A DNA stretch of 64,000 nt from JAGLOK01 sp963675575 (GCA_963675575.1 OY776378.1:2046001-2110000); one strand, 5' to 3'. Counted from the stretch's first letter, positions 17,790 through 27,019 are shown. Program-made: numbers and translations. Notes: generated from the letters alone by a model not told the origin.

Positions 17790-18713
17790 ATGCCAGCAGC
17801 TTATATCCATGAAAATATAGCCCAAAAAGCTTTGGGAAAAATCAAACATCCGCCGCAATATATAAAAGAAAACATGGCGGCTTTCGAGCTTGGCGCGCAA
17901 GGTCCTGACTTTTTGTTTTTCTATAATATATTTAAGTTTTGGGACAAAGATTTTTCCCCAAACAAACTTGGTGAAAAAATGCACGTTCAAAGGGTAAATG
18001 AATTTTTCCGTTCTGTATTGATTAACTCAAAAAAACAAGGTGCGGCCGCACTTGCATGGACTATAGGGTTTGTGACTCACTATGCTGCGGATACCACAAT
18101 CCATCCTTTTGTGTACGGCAAAACGGATAACGCAGACGGCAGTCATAACACCAATTGCCATCTTACTCTTGAATCGCAGTTTGACACCTGGTACTACCGT
18201 TCCAAAGGAAACAAAGGCATCCCCAAGCAGGCAAAGTTTTCAAAAATTATCAGTAATGAACAAAAATCACAGGTAGCTCTAACAGTAAGCATTGCCTGTG
18301 ATGAAGTATATCCCGAAAGCCGCCTTACTTATGAACAGGCGCATAAGGCAATAGATGATATGGGAAAAATCATAAGTGTTTTGTATTCTCCATATAAGAT
18401 TAAACACAGTATCTTTACACTGATTGAATATATTATAAAAAAACCGGGGGTAGTAACCAGCCACGCGCCTGCGCAAAAGCTTCCGGAATATGATTTTTTA
18501 AACCTTGAAAAAGAAATATGGGAAAATCCTTGGGACAAGTCAATTAAATCGAATCATTCCTTCCCTGAGCTTTTTGATATCGCGGCAGACAAAGCCGCAA
18601 AATATATAGAGACTGTAATGGGGTTTTTTGACGGAAATATGTCTTTAGATGAAACCTCCGCCATTTTGGGAAACAATAGCTATTCAAGCGGGCTTCCTAT
18701 AAAAGAAAAATAG
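17790..18713 (+). CDS. Zinc-dependent phospholipase C family protein
   Basis: A 307-residue protein of the zinc-dependent phospholipase C/S1-P1-like family (PF00882). Metal-ligand candidates are visible near the N-terminus (YIHENIA), in LGAQGPDFLFFYN, and in the family signature THYAADTTIHPF (about residues 92-103), followed by CHLTLESQFDTWYY. Unlike secreted Clostridial phospholipase toxins it has no signal peptide and lacks the C-terminal membrane-binding domain, so it is probably a cytoplasmic phosphodiesterase-like enzyme of unknown substrate. Single gene, followed after a 13-bp gap by the convergent radC. Confidence 0.82.
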   Translation: MPAAYIHENIAQKALGKIKHPPQYIKENMAAFELGAQGPDFLFFYNIFKFWDKDFSPNKLGEKMHVQRVNEFFRSVLINSKKQGAAALAWTIGFVTHYAADTTIHPFVYGKTDNADGSHNTNCHLTLESQFDTWYYRSKGNKGIPKQAKFSKIISNEQKSQVALTVSIACDEVYPESRLTYEQAHKAIDDMGKIISVLYSPYKIKHSIFTLIEYIIKKPGVVTSHAPAQKLPEYDFLNLEKEIWENPWDKSIKSNHSFPELFDIAADKAAKYIETVMGFFDGNMSLDETSAILGNNSYSSGLPIKEK

Positions 18714-18726
18714 CAGTACTTTATAT

Positions 18727-19506
18727 TTAAGAATACACGCTTTTTGCGTCTTCTATTTTCACGGCAACCGATTTTATAATCTCATCCATTATGTTTTCTC
18801 TTTTAAAAGAAAGTGTTTCAGTTTCCGAGACTATAATATGATCCAAAAGCGGAATGCCTATCACGCCCAAAGCCAATGCGGCCTTATTTGTGGCGCTTAT
18901 GTCCTCAATTGACGGTCGGCAGTTTCCATGCGGATGGTTGTGCGCCAATATCACACTCACGGCTTCATGCTTTGTAGCGCTTACCACCACCGCCCTCGGA
19001 TTTATTATTATCTCCGCCGCACTTCCCTCTTTCAGCTTTTCAGCCTTTAAAAGACGATTATTGCTGTCCAAGCACAACACATAAAAAACTTCTTTATTTT
19101 CGCCCATAAGCAAAGCCTCAACATATTTCGCGGCTTTTTCAAATGAATCAACAGCGCTTCTCGGCTTTAGCCTATCAATATTATACCTACGGATAAGCGA
19201 AGGCATTAAGCTCAACAGTACGGCGGACTTATGAGATACCCCTTGGACTTTTTCCAAACTTTTGATGTCCGCATCCATTACGCCGGAAAATGAGCCAAAC
19301 TCCTTAATAAGCCTATGTGCAATGGGCTTTGTATCCATCCTCGGCACAGTGTAAAAAAGAATAAGCTCAATAATTTCATGGTCATAAAAGGAATCAATAC
19401 CGTCATTTTGCAGTCTATCAAAAACCCTTTGCCTGTGATTTGCATGCAAATTTTCTTCAATTGTGCTGTTATCTTTTTCCATCTCCATCTTAAAATTATC
19501 CATCAA
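18727..19506 (-). CDS. radC: RadC family JAB/MPN-domain protein
   Basis: A 259-residue RadC homologue. N-terminal helix-hairpin-helix region (LIKEFGSFSGVMDADIKSLEKVQGVS, about 65-92) and a C-terminal JAB/MPN metalloprotease-like domain with the zinc motif AHNHPHGNCRPSIED, which satisfies the H-x-H-x10-D pattern. The family is widespread and historically linked to DNA repair, but its function is unresolved. The start ATG at 19506 has no strong ribosome binding site; ATG at residue 2 or Met7 and Met9 are alternatives that only shorten the tail. Single gene, convergent with the phospholipase-family gene. Confidence 0.92.
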   Translation of the reverse strand: MMDNFKMEMEKDNSTIEENLHANHRQRVFDRLQNDGIDSFYDHEIIELILFYTVPRMDTKPIAHRLIKEFGSFSGVMDADIKSLEKVQGVSHKSAVLLSLMPSLIRRYNIDRLKPRSAVDSFEKAAKYVEALLMGENKEVFYVLCLDSNNRLLKAEKLKEGSAAEIIINPRAVVVSATKHEAVSVILAHNHPHGNCRPSIEDISATNKAALALGVIGIPLLDHIIVSETETLSFKRENIMDEIIKSVAVKIEDAKSVYS

Positions 19507-19625
19507 AAAAATTTATTTGTCAATTCTTAAGAATTTCATACATATTATTAATATTTTTGTATGGAAAGTAGGCTTATCATATGGTAATATCTTATATGAA
19601 CTATTTTTATTAAGGAGATTTAAAA

Positions 19626-20900
19626 ATGAAAAACGCACTAGTGGCGCAATCCGGGGGTCCATCTCCCGTGATAAACGCATCGCTTCAGGGAGTAGTAGAA
19701 GCATGCTTCTCGTATGACGAGATAGATAAAGTATATGCTGCTTGGCATGGTATAGAAGGCGTTTTGCTTGAAGAACTCATAGACATGACAGCTCAAGACA
19801 AAAACGAAATAGCACTTCTTAAAAACACACCTGCCGCAGGAGCAATCGGCACATGCAGATATAAACTGCATGATGATCAAGAGGATGATTTCAACAGAAT
19901 AATAGACATATTCCTAGCTCACAATATTGGATACTTCTTTTATATCGGTGGAAACGACTCTATGGATACTGCTTTCAAAGTTTCCAATCTAGCCAAAGAA
20001 CGCGGCGTGGATTTGACTGTTGTGGGAGTTCCCAAAACAATCGATAATGATGTCGGAGACGCAGAATTCACAATTATTGACCATACACCCGGCTACGCAA
20101 GTGCGGCAAGGTATTGGGCGACAATAATGCAAAACGTGGAAGAAGAAAACCGTGGAATGCACGTATCGGAATGCGTTGCAGTGTTCCAGGCGATGGGCAG
20201 AGCTTCAGGCTGGCTTACTGCGGCTTCAAGGCTTGCAGACCCCGAGCGCAAGATGCCTCTCCAATTGTACTTTGCAGAATCCAAAAACAATTTGGAATCA
20301 TTGGCTGAAAACGTTAACGACCAGCTTAAGCAGGACGGCAGATGCATCGTCGTAGTTAACGAAGGCTTTGACGTTGGTGACATCGGCGCAAGCCATGATA
20401 AGTTTGGCCATGTTGAATACGGCGCAAGCGAAATCACAGCTATGCAGGCAGTAACAAACTATCTCAATAAACATAAGCTTAAAGCAAGAGGCCAGGCAAC
20501 CGGACAAACACCCGGCGTGCTTCAAAGAGGCTGCTCAATACACGCATCAAAAGTTGACGTTGAAGAGGCTTATAATGTAGGCAAAAAAGCTGTTCAGATT
20601 GCATTTGAAGACGGCACAGGCTATATGGCGACAACTTTGCGCAAAAAGCAAGATAAATATGAAGCTTATTTTGACAAAGTAAAACTTGATGTTGTGGCCA
20701 ACTCAGAGCGTTTCCTTCCGGATAGCTGGATAGCTCCAAGCGGAATAGACGTAACTGATGATTTCCTAAAATATGCACAGCCCTTAATTCAAGGTGGCTG
20801 GCCTGATATCAAAATTGAAAACGGATTGCAGAGATTCGCCAGGATAGAACGTAAGTTTATTGACAAAAAACTTCCTGACTATACTCCTCAAGCATTCTAA
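19626..20900 (+). CDS. pfp: Pyrophosphate-dependent 6-phosphofructokinase
   Basis: A 424-residue phosphofructokinase of the group that uses pyrophosphate to phosphorylate fructose 6-phosphate in reversible glycolysis. Distinguishing residues are GGNDS (108-112) with an acidic/amide residue where ATP enzymes carry Gly, and PKTIDND (136-142) whose Lys137 replaces the Gly of ATP-PFK; that Lys is the established marker for PPi use. AAGGAG precedes the ATG. Terminator directly follows. Together with the ROK glucokinase at 30333 it indicates PPi-linked glycolysis of a fermentative anaerobe. Confidence 0.93.
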   Translation: MKNALVAQSGGPSPVINASLQGVVEACFSYDEIDKVYAAWHGIEGVLLEELIDMTAQDKNEIALLKNTPAAGAIGTCRYKLHDDQEDDFNRIIDIFLAHNIGYFFYIGGNDSMDTAFKVSNLAKERGVDLTVVGVPKTIDNDVGDAEFTIIDHTPGYASAARYWATIMQNVEEENRGMHVSECVAVFQAMGRASGWLTAASRLADPERKMPLQLYFAESKNNLESLAENVNDQLKQDGRCIVVVNEGFDVGDIGASHDKFGHVEYGASEITAMQAVTNYLNKHKLKARGQATGQTPGVLQRGCSIHASKVDVEEAYNVGKKAVQIAFEDGTGYMATTLRKKQDKYEAYFDKVKLDVVANSERFLPDSWIAPSGIDVTDDFLKYAQPLIQGGWPDIKIENGLQRFARIERKFIDKKLPDYTPQAF

Positions 20901-20933
20901 GATAAATTTAATATTTAATAAGTCTTTAAAAAA

Positions 20934-20966
20934 GCAATTCCCAGATCATTTGGGGATTGCTTTTTT
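20934..20966 (+). terminator. Rho-independent terminator of pfp
   Basis: GCAATTCCCA and TGGGGATTGC pair (one G:U) around a 7-base loop, followed by six T. Confidence 0.9.
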
Positions 20967-21089
20967 CTATAATATTTTCTTAGCACTCTCGCGATTTTTC
21001 TTGTTTGAAAGCTATAACAGAAAGTGGTAAAATATATTTAACTTTTAAGCAAGAAGAGAATTCTTTTCACATACGAAAGGATGAGATTT

Positions 21090-21827
21090 ATGTATAAATA
21101 CAAATTGAAAATAACCTCGCTAATTATGACGGTATTATTAACCACTATTATTTTCACAGGTTGCTTGATTGATCCAGCTTCAGACACGGCTACCCCAACC
21201 GAGGAACCGGAGGGCACAATGACGGCGGCGCCTGAAACTACAATCGCCTTCTCTCCCACACCAACATCTGAGCCAACACCTACCCTGGTTCCTACAGCAA
21301 CACCTGCTCCAACACCGACCCCAATGCCCACTCCGCCGGACTTTGCAAGCCTTCCCACCGAAGATTTGGGGGCTGCAAACTATACAGAGGCGAGTGATCA
21401 ATTAGCATACATTTCAGCTAACCTTGGAAGCGATATTCCTTATGTTGAAGAATACTGCGCATATATCGAAGGGAAATCTATGGCGATGGACGGGCAGACA
21501 GATATAGTGTTCAATTACGTTGAATGGCTCAGCAATCCCGAAGCGACTGCGGCCTATTTGGAAGACCATCTCGGCGCTTCACCTGATGACTATGAATTTA
21601 TAGAATATGTAGGCTACATCCGAGATGTTGATCCAGGACCGGTCGTTTTGCGAACCTCACCGGACACAAGATATTTCTTAAACCGCCCACTTCTAACGTC
21701 TCAAATCGGCGAAGTTGACTATGATGAATTCAGAGATTGGCTTTTCCCATTCACAGATGATGCCTTTGTTATTGTTTGCGTTGTGGATGGAGTTGTAGCC
21801 AGAGTTGAGTGGATTTACATGCCCTAA
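21090..21827 (+). CDS. Lipoprotein with Pro/Thr linker, function unknown
   Basis: A 245-residue predicted lipoprotein: hydrophobic signal ending in TIIFTGC, then a Pro/Thr/Glu-rich stretch of about 65 residues with TPTP-type repeats, then a C-terminal domain of about 155 residues starting near ASLPTEDLGAANYTEAS. The domain contains VVLRTSPDTRYFLNRP and a final FTDDAFVIVCVVDGVVARV, with no recognised family. An in-frame ATG at 21081 abuts AAAGG; the ATG at 21090 has normal spacing from it and is preferred. Own terminator follows. The layout (lipid anchor, linker, globular domain) recurs in several proteins of this window. Confidence 0.75.
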   Translation: MYKYKLKITSLIMTVLLTTIIFTGCLIDPASDTATPTEEPEGTMTAAPETTIAFSPTPTSEPTPTLVPTATPAPTPTPMPTPPDFASLPTEDLGAANYTEASDQLAYISANLGSDIPYVEEYCAYIEGKSMAMDGQTDIVFNYVEWLSNPEATAAYLEDHLGASPDDYEFIEYVGYIRDVDPGPVVLRTSPDTRYFLNRPLLTSQIGEVDYDEFRDWLFPFTDDAFVIVCVVDGVVARVEWIYMP

Positions 21828-21841
21828 TAATACCTACAACC

Positions 21842-21874
21842 AAAAAGGTCTATGTTAAGTATAGGCCTTTTTTT
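21842..21874 (+). terminator. Rho-independent terminator
   Basis: AAAAAGGTCTAT and ATAGGCCTTTTT pair with one G:U around a short loop and run into a T-tract. It ends the lipoprotein transcript. Confidence 0.85.
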
Positions 21875-21894
21875 ATTGTCTACGAAAAGAAACA

Positions 21895-22191
21895 ATGCTT
21901 ATCCTTTTTCTCCTCTTGGCGACTTTGTCTCCTCTTTCAGCTTTGATTTTTGCCACTGATTCATTCCGTTGGATTGGTTGGGCGCTTTTTAACAATGTCT
22001 CAGCACTAGTAATTTTGTTTTTATTAAACGAAAAGTACGGCAAAATCATTTTAGCTCAAACAAAAAAGAAATTACTTGCAATAGTTTTTGCAATTACAAC
22101 TGCGCTCCTTCTGGGGTATTTCACCGTATTTGCGGCCTATCCCATAATAGAAAAATACTTTCCCATCGTATATTCATTCTTTTTTGGTTAA
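21895..22191 (+). CDS. Small membrane protein, hypothetical
   Basis: A 98-residue open frame with about three hydrophobic helices (residues 2-20, 25-45, 62-82). The preceding sequence GAAAAGAAACA is a poor ribosome binding site and the frame begins only 20 bases after a terminator, so a promoter for it is not evident. The amphipathic organisation with charged loops (LLNEKYGKIILAQTKKK) looks protein-like rather than random. No family recognised. Confidence 0.4.
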   Translation: MLILFLLLATLSPLSALIFATDSFRWIGWALFNNVSALVILFLLNEKYGKIILAQTKKKLLAIVFAITTALLLGYFTVFAAYPIIEKYFPIVYSFFFG

Positions 22192-22394
22192 TAATATTAT
22201 TAATTATTCCAATATAGAATAATACTGAAAAACACAAGTTTGCAGCATTTAACCATAGCCGATTGGTTGAACTTAACAGGCTTTTTCACACAAAAAATTT
22301 TTACACTTTATTCATACTATTTTTATCAAGTATTGTTATAATTAAATATTATTTAAATAAATCAGCTTTTTAAAAAAATAGGAACTTATATTTA
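22192..22394. other. AT-rich intergenic region
   Basis: Nothing convincing is seen in these 203 bases: no ORF with a ribosome binding site and no long hairpin with a T-tract. It should contain the promoter of the following FMN-binding protein gene. Confidence 0.4.
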
Positions 22395-23267
22395 ATGTTA
22401 TTTTATCTGAATTTAGTCTTTGCGTGGATTTCCATGATTGCAGCCGGTTTTTTGGCAGTAGTTTATTTGTTAAGGGTGCTCAATAAAAAGAAAAAAATGA
22501 ATTTCATATCGCAGCTAAACCGAACTCTCAGACAAAACCATAAATCAATAGGGGTAGTCCTTATAATATTTGGGCTTGCTCACGGCATTCTCTCAAGCGA
22601 TAAGGCTATAGGCTTTAATCTGGGCACATTTTCTTGGATTGTATCTATACTTCTGGGCTTAAGCTTTGTTTACCGAAAGAGGTTTATTCCCCAACGAATT
22701 TGGATGTCGCTGCATAGATTTTTAACCATAGCATTTATTGCGATTATGGTGATTCACGTAGTTGATGTAGGCGGTTTTGCGATAGATGATGTTCTTTTTA
22801 GTGATAAATCAAGTGCACAAATTTCAAATGTTCAAACTTCTGCGGTAAGTAATATTCCTCCCACAAACACCCCCTCTGCTGAAATCTTATTTGCCCCTTC
22901 GCCTTTTCCCGCTGCGCAGGCAACTGACCAATTACCTATTCAGCCCACACAAACGCCAACTGAAGAGCCTACACCAATGCCAATCAATGAAAGTAAATAT
23001 CAAGACGGCATTTATCAGGCTACCGCAGAGGGTTTCCGCCCCGGTCTAACTGTTGAAGTGGAAATCCTAAACGACAAGATTGTAAGAGTTGAAGTAATAA
23101 AGCACAATGAAGTAAACGAGCGCTATTGGGGACGCCCTGTGGAATACTTACCCCAGTGTATAATTGAAGCACAATCTACCGATGTAGAAGCCATTTCAGG
23201 TGCCACATATACATCCAGAGGCATCATCGCCGCTGTAGATAAAGCTTTAACCCAAGCCTTAAGATAG
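22395..23267 (+). CDS. Membrane di-heme b-type domain fused to an extracellular FMN-binding domain
   Basis: A 290-residue single-chain electron-transfer protein. Residues 1-125 hold four transmembrane segments. His49 and His63 flank helix 2, and His107 and His121 lie on helix 4: each pair is spaced H-x13-H, the arrangement that holds two b hemes in ferric reductase/NOX/STEAP-like domains. After a Pro/Thr linker (about 145-195) comes an FMN-binding domain (PF04205) with SGATYTS, where Thr271 fits the ApbE-dependent covalent flavin attachment motif. Predicted role: passing electrons across the membrane to an outward-facing flavin. It is monocistronic; no ApbE gene is in the window. Heme content is inferred from residue spacing only. 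Confidence 0.82.
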   Translation: MLFYLNLVFAWISMIAAGFLAVVYLLRVLNKKKKMNFISQLNRTLRQNHKSIGVVLIIFGLAHGILSSDKAIGFNLGTFSWIVSILLGLSFVYRKRFIPQRIWMSLHRFLTIAFIAIMVIHVVDVGGFAIDDVLFSDKSSAQISNVQTSAVSNIPPTNTPSAEILFAPSPFPAAQATDQLPIQPTQTPTEEPTPMPINESKYQDGIYQATAEGFRPGLTVEVEILNDKIVRVEVIKHNEVNERYWGRPVEYLPQCIIEAQSTDVEAISGATYTSRGIIAAVDKALTQALR

Positions 23268-23297
23268 GAAAATCATAGTTCTTAAAAGAGTATAAAA

Positions 23298-23325
23298 AAA
23301 GACCTATAATATAAATCAGGTCTTT
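23298..23325. terminator. Terminator between the FMN-binding protein gene and rho
   Basis: AAAGACCT and AGGTCTTT pair around a 12-base loop, with A-run and T-rich flanks, between two convergent genes. Confidence 0.75.
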
Positions 23326-23341
23326 CATTTTATTGTTCAAT

Positions 23342-24919
23342 TTATCTGGTAACTTGTCTGTACCCCTCTTTTTCCATAAGGCTCAGCCACGAAGTCAGCT
23401 TACCCAAAAACTCTTCATTGGTTTTTGTTTTTGACATCATATCAATAAGTAACTCTGTCGCATCATCCTGATTTCCTGAAAGCAACTTCCTGACCTGCCA
23501 AATCGCATCCATTTCTTCTTTCGAAAGCAATACTTCCTCACGCCTTGTTCCCGATTTGTACAAATCTATCGCCGGGAAAACACGTCTTTCCTGAAGTCTT
23601 CTGTCCAGATGAAGCTCCATATTGCCTGTTCCTTTGAATTCCTCGTATACGATGTCATCCATGCGGCTCCCGGTGTCTACAAGCGCCGTAGCCAGTATAG
23701 TCAGCGAACCTCCGAATTCAATATTACGCGCTGCGCCAAAGAAACGTTTAGGTTTAAATAAAGCGCTAGGGTCAAGACCTCCTGAAAGAGTTCTTCCCGA
23801 TGGAGGAACTGTAAGGTTATATGCGCGAGCCAGACGAGTTATTGAGTCAAGCAATATAACAACATCTTTATCTTGCTCCACTAATCTCTTTGCACGCTCC
23901 AATACCATTTCCGCAACTTTGCAGTGATTTTCCGGACGCTCATCAAAAGTAGAATAAATAACCTCACCGCTGGTTGAGCGCTGCATGTCCGTCACTTCTT
24001 CAGGCCGCTCATCAATCAGCAGAATTATAAGATGCATATCAGGATTATTTTTTTCAATAGAGTTTGCGATGTTTTTAAGCAGTGTTGTTTTTCCCGCTTT
24101 GGGCGGTGATACTATCATTCCCCTCTGCCCTTTTCCAACAGGAGCAATAAGATCTATAAGCCTAATGGCTAGCATCTCCGGGGCATCCTCACGAGCAAAC
24201 TTCAGCTTTTCATCCGGAAAAACCGGTGTCAAATCGCCAAAGAATTTTCTCCTTGCGGATTCTTCCGGGGGAAGAGAATTTATTTCCGTTATTTGAAGCA
24301 TTGCAAGATAGCGCTCATTCTCTTTTTCCGGGCGGGTAATTCCTTTTACGCTATCTCCCTGCCTTAGCTTGAATCTTTTTATTTGATTAATTGATACATA
24401 TGTGTCTTTCTGATTTTTATCAAATGACCTCAAGAAGCCGTAACCATCACTATGAATGTCAAGCATTCCTTCTGCCACTCCGCATTCTCCCTTATCTATT
24501 AATTCATTAATAGATGTTAGATTTTCTTCCCGTTCTTTTCTTTTTGTATTGCTTTTTTTACTTTGCTTTTGAAATGAGGAAGTTTTTTTCACAGGTTGAT
24601 ATGATGAATATTTTTTCTCTGTTTTTTTTTCTTTATTGTTAGAACCACCCTCTGATTCTTTTTCTTTGCTTTCATTATTGTAAGATTCCGATTCCCCTCT
24701 TCCAGTATCGGTATTATTGTCATTTTCTTCAACAATAACTTTGGGTTCCATCACTTTAAGTTCGCCACTTTCTATTTGGGCTTTAACTTCAGCAACCTTT
24801 TTTTCAATCAATTCAATTATATCCTGCTTTTTTGCTTTGAGGGGTATCTCAATGCCTGACTCGGCCGCTATTTGACGCAGCTGCGTTACTTTCATCGCAG
24901 AAAGATTCAGTTCACTCAT
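23342..24919 (-). CDS. rho: Transcription termination factor Rho
   Basis: Rho is the hexameric RNA helicase that ends transcription. The 525-residue protein has an N-terminal Rho-N SAP-like domain (LSAMKVTQLRQIAAESGIEI), then a hydrophilic low-complexity insert of about 75 residues rich in Asn, Ser, Lys and Glu, the cold-shock RNA-binding domain (EGMLDIHSDGYGFLRSF), and the RecA-like ATPase with Walker A SPPKAGKTTLLK, Walker B VVILLDSITRLARAYN and the Q/R-loop region. The insert is typical of some Clostridia and Actinobacteria and may aid RNA binding or phase separation. AAGGAG precedes the start. Confidence 0.97.
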   Translation of the reverse strand: MSELNLSAMKVTQLRQIAAESGIEIPLKAKKQDIIELIEKKVAEVKAQIESGELKVMEPKVIVEENDNNTDTGRGESESYNNESKEKESEGGSNNKEKKTEKKYSSYQPVKKTSSFQKQSKKSNTKRKEREENLTSINELIDKGECGVAEGMLDIHSDGYGFLRSFDKNQKDTYVSINQIKRFKLRQGDSVKGITRPEKENERYLAMLQITEINSLPPEESARRKFFGDLTPVFPDEKLKFAREDAPEMLAIRLIDLIAPVGKGQRGMIVSPPKAGKTTLLKNIANSIEKNNPDMHLIILLIDERPEEVTDMQRSTSGEVIYSTFDERPENHCKVAEMVLERAKRLVEQDKDVVILLDSITRLARAYNLTVPPSGRTLSGGLDPSALFKPKRFFGAARNIEFGGSLTILATALVDTGSRMDDIVYEEFKGTGNMELHLDRRLQERRVFPAIDLYKSGTRREEVLLSKEEMDAIWQVRKLLSGNQDDATELLIDMMSKTKTNEEFLGKLTSWLSLMEKEGYRQVTR

Positions 24920-25112
24920 TTAGTGCTCCTTGTATTTGTTGTAAGTTTTTGAAATATTTAAAATGCAAATTTTAACCTAGTTATTATTAGTGATTAGCGT
25001 TATTTACAGGAGCAAACCTTATTACCAAAACATAAAAATGCGTCCGAGAAATAATAGACTTTTGATTTAAATATTGGCTGGTCACAATTAAAAAAGTAAA
25101 GTGCTTTAATTA

Positions 25113-25141
25113 ATTCTATAATGAAAAACATTTGTTGTCAA
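25113..25141 (-). promoter_or_regulatory. Probable rho promoter
   Basis: On the minus strand TTGACA (25136-25141) and TAGAAT (25113-25118) are 17 bp apart, upstream of rho and after the hup terminator. Confidence 0.6.
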
Positions 25142-25204
25142 ACATTTTAATCATTTTTGCTGATTTCCCCTTAAGAATTAATGATAAATTTCGTTATTAT
25201 AGAA

Positions 25205-25228
25205 AAACTTCGGATCTCTCCGAAGTTT
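25205..25228 (-). terminator. Terminator of hup
   Basis: Perfect 10-bp arms AAACTTCGGA/TCCGAAGTTT around a 4-base loop; on the minus strand it runs into TTTTTC, 26 bases after the hup stop. Confidence 0.9.
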
Positions 25229-25253
25229 CTCCAAAACATTTCTTCAATAACAA

Positions 25254-25526
25254 TTAGTTCAGTGCTTCCTTAAAAGCTTTTCCAGCTTTGAATGTGGGGC
25301 TAACTGATGCTTTAATTCTTATTTTTTCTTTTGTAATTGGGTTAAATCCGTCTCTTTCAGGGCGATTTTTAGCCTCAAATGTGCCAAATCCAACGATTTG
25401 TACTTTTTCGCCGTCTTTAAGTGCGCTGATTACTGCTTCGGTATATGCGTTAACCGCAGCTTCAGCATCTTTTTTTGAAAGGCCGCCTTTATCAGCAACC
25501 AATGCTACAAAATCCGATTTCTTCAT
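25254..25526 (-). CDS. hup: DNA-binding protein HU
   Basis: A 90-residue HU-family nucleoid protein. It shows the helical dimer start MKKSDFVALVADKGGLSKKDAE and the DNA-binding arm GFGTFEAKNRPERDGFNP followed by KIRIKASVSPTFKAGKAFK. HU wraps and bends DNA non-specifically. AAGGAGG sits just before the start. The gene has its own promoter candidate and terminator. In Firmicutes hup is often next to mazG and the YabM/SpoVB-like flippase, as here. Confidence 0.97.
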   Translation of the reverse strand: MKKSDFVALVADKGGLSKKDAEAAVNAYTEAVISALKDGEKVQIVGFGTFEAKNRPERDGFNPITKEKIRIKASVSPTFKAGKAFKEALN

Positions 25527-25571
25527 TTATGACCTCCTTAAGTTATTCATATTCTATTTTTCCCATAATTT

Positions 25572-25599
25572 ATAATATAGAATATATTTTTCTAGTCAA
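25572..25599 (-). promoter_or_regulatory. Possible hup promoter
   Basis: On the minus strand TTGACT (25594-25599) and TATTAT (25572-25577) are 16 bp apart, about 45 bp before the hup start. Confidence 0.45.
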
Positions 25600-25687
25600 T
25601 TCTACAACGAAAACCGTTATTTTTCAACTATTTATTATAATATATTATACTATGGCGTTTATCAAGTGATTCCAACAAAAACTAATA

Positions 25688-27019
25688 TTATTTATTTTTG
25701 GATTCCTCTCTCTTTATTTCCTCTATAAACTTCCTTGTTTTATCATGTAACGCAATCTCACTTTCCACCTTTAGCACTCTGGATAAGTTCGCCGCATTAA
25801 AAAATAAATCTCCAATAGGTATTTCAGCCTGACTTTCATCTTCCAAAGTTTCAAGAATTTCTAAATCGTTTCTAAGCCTTTCAATCAATGTTTTTGCGTC
25901 GTTTTGTTTGTCTGTGAAAAAATCTGTTTTCGCGGCACGAGAAATCACTTTTTGAGCACGCATCAAAGCAGTCATGGATTTCGGAACGCTTTTTAATTTT
26001 CCTGCTACGCTTTTATCCTCTTTTTCCTCATGCTTGATTTCGTCCCACTGCTTTAGCACTTCCTCAGAGTTTTCTGCTTTGGTGTCGGCAAAAACATGAG
26101 GATGTCTTCTAATAAGCTTCCTTGCCAGATTGTCGACAATATCTCGAATATCAAAATCACCGCGCTCGGCCGCTATCGTGGCATGAAAAAGGATTTGAAG
26201 CAAAACATCGCCCAGCTCATCCATAAGCTCATGCATGTCACCGCCGTCTATGGCGTCCAATACCTCTGCGCATTCTTCGAGCAAATATCTTTTTAGAGAC
26301 ACATGGTCTTGTTCCCTATCCCACGGACATCCCTCAGGTGAGCGCAATTTTATAAAAACATTTTCGAGTTCCCAAAAGTCATACCTGGATGTTTTGGTTT
26401 TCTTTGGAACATAAAGCATTGTATCGTGATCAATTTCTTCAAACCTGTCTATTTCATAAAGTTTGACCTTGCTGTATTTTTCACCTTTGCCTATATACAC
26501 AAAATGGCTGTCCCCGTATTCTTCGGTGAGCAAAAGTTTAACATCGCTCAACAGATATTCATTATCAAGGCAGGTAATAACAAGCGGTAGATGCGCAGAA
26601 AAAGCTCCCCGTTCCAAGCACGAAGCAGGTACTACTGAGTATCCTCCTGCAACATCAGCATCAAAAATCGCTGAGAGAAGTTCATATTCAGGGGCATCTC
26701 CCGGCACAATCTCCACTCTTTCATATAGTTTTTCTATCTCTTTTACACTGCCATCGCCAGTTACGGCACTTCCCGGCACAACATATATCACTTCGGTTTC
26801 TCGGGCGACTTCTATTACTTTGTGTGCAAGCATCTCATCAAGCTCGTCAAAATCGGATGCGCCTTCATATATAAAATCCAAAGTTTTAAACTCCACCCCA
26901 CGGCTTTTTAATAGCTCGGCGGCTGCAGAAACTTCTGTTCTTAAAATTATTTTGATATAATCATCGTTTATAATATATTTTAGCTTATCGGATGTCCCCA
27001 TCACAGTAATTTTATGCAT
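25688..27019 (-). CDS. mazG: MazG nucleotide pyrophosphohydrolase with N-terminal methylase-like domain (YabN type)
   Basis: A 443-residue two-domain protein like Bacillus YabN. Residues 1 to about 195 form a tetrapyrrole-methylase-fold domain (IYVVPGSAVTGDGSVKE, EIVPGDAPEYELLSAIFDA) of unclear role. From about 225 the MazG domain has the metal-binding helices RSPEGCPWDREQDHVSL, LLEECAEVLDAIDGGD and LMDELGDVLLQILFHA, then the RRHPHVFAD motif. MazG hydrolyses NTPs to NMP and PPi, cleaning the nucleotide pool. A longer frame from 27046 exists, but GGAGGG precedes the ATG at 27017-27019, which is preferred. It overlaps the end of the flippase gene by 8 bp, so translation is likely coupled. Confidence 0.93.
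   Translation of the reverse strand: MHKITVMGTSDKLKYIINDDYIKIILRTEVSAAAELLKSRGVEFKTLDFIYEGASDFDELDEMLAHKVIEVARETEVIYVVPGSAVTGDGSVKEIEKLYERVEIVPGDAPEYELLSAIFDADVAGGYSVVPASCLERGAFSAHLPLVITCLDNEYLLSDVKLLLTEEYGDSHFVYIGKGEKYSKVKLYEIDRFEEIDHDTMLYVPKKTKTSRYDFWELENVFIKLRSPEGCPWDREQDHVSLKRYLLEECAEVLDAIDGGDMHELMDELGDVLLQILFHATIAAERGDFDIRDIVDNLARKLIRRHPHVFADTKAENSEEVLKQWDEIKHEEKEDKSVAGKLKSVPKSMTALMRAQKVISRAAKTDFFTDKQNDAKTLIERLRNDLEILETLEDESQAEIPIGDLFFNAANLSRVLKVESEIALHDKTRKFIEEIKREESKNK

Larger units (their letters stand above)
24920..25253. other. Intergenic region between hup and rho
   Basis: 334 bases hold, on the minus strand, the hup terminator (25205-25228) and a possible rho promoter (25113-25141), giving rho a leader near 190 nt. 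Long rho leaders are often used for autoregulation, but no specific structure is recognised here. Confidence 0.5.

Noticed and set aside
22245..22290. Hairpin-like sequence before the FMN-binding protein gene
   Set aside because: Arms are short and no T-tract or riboswitch motif is present.
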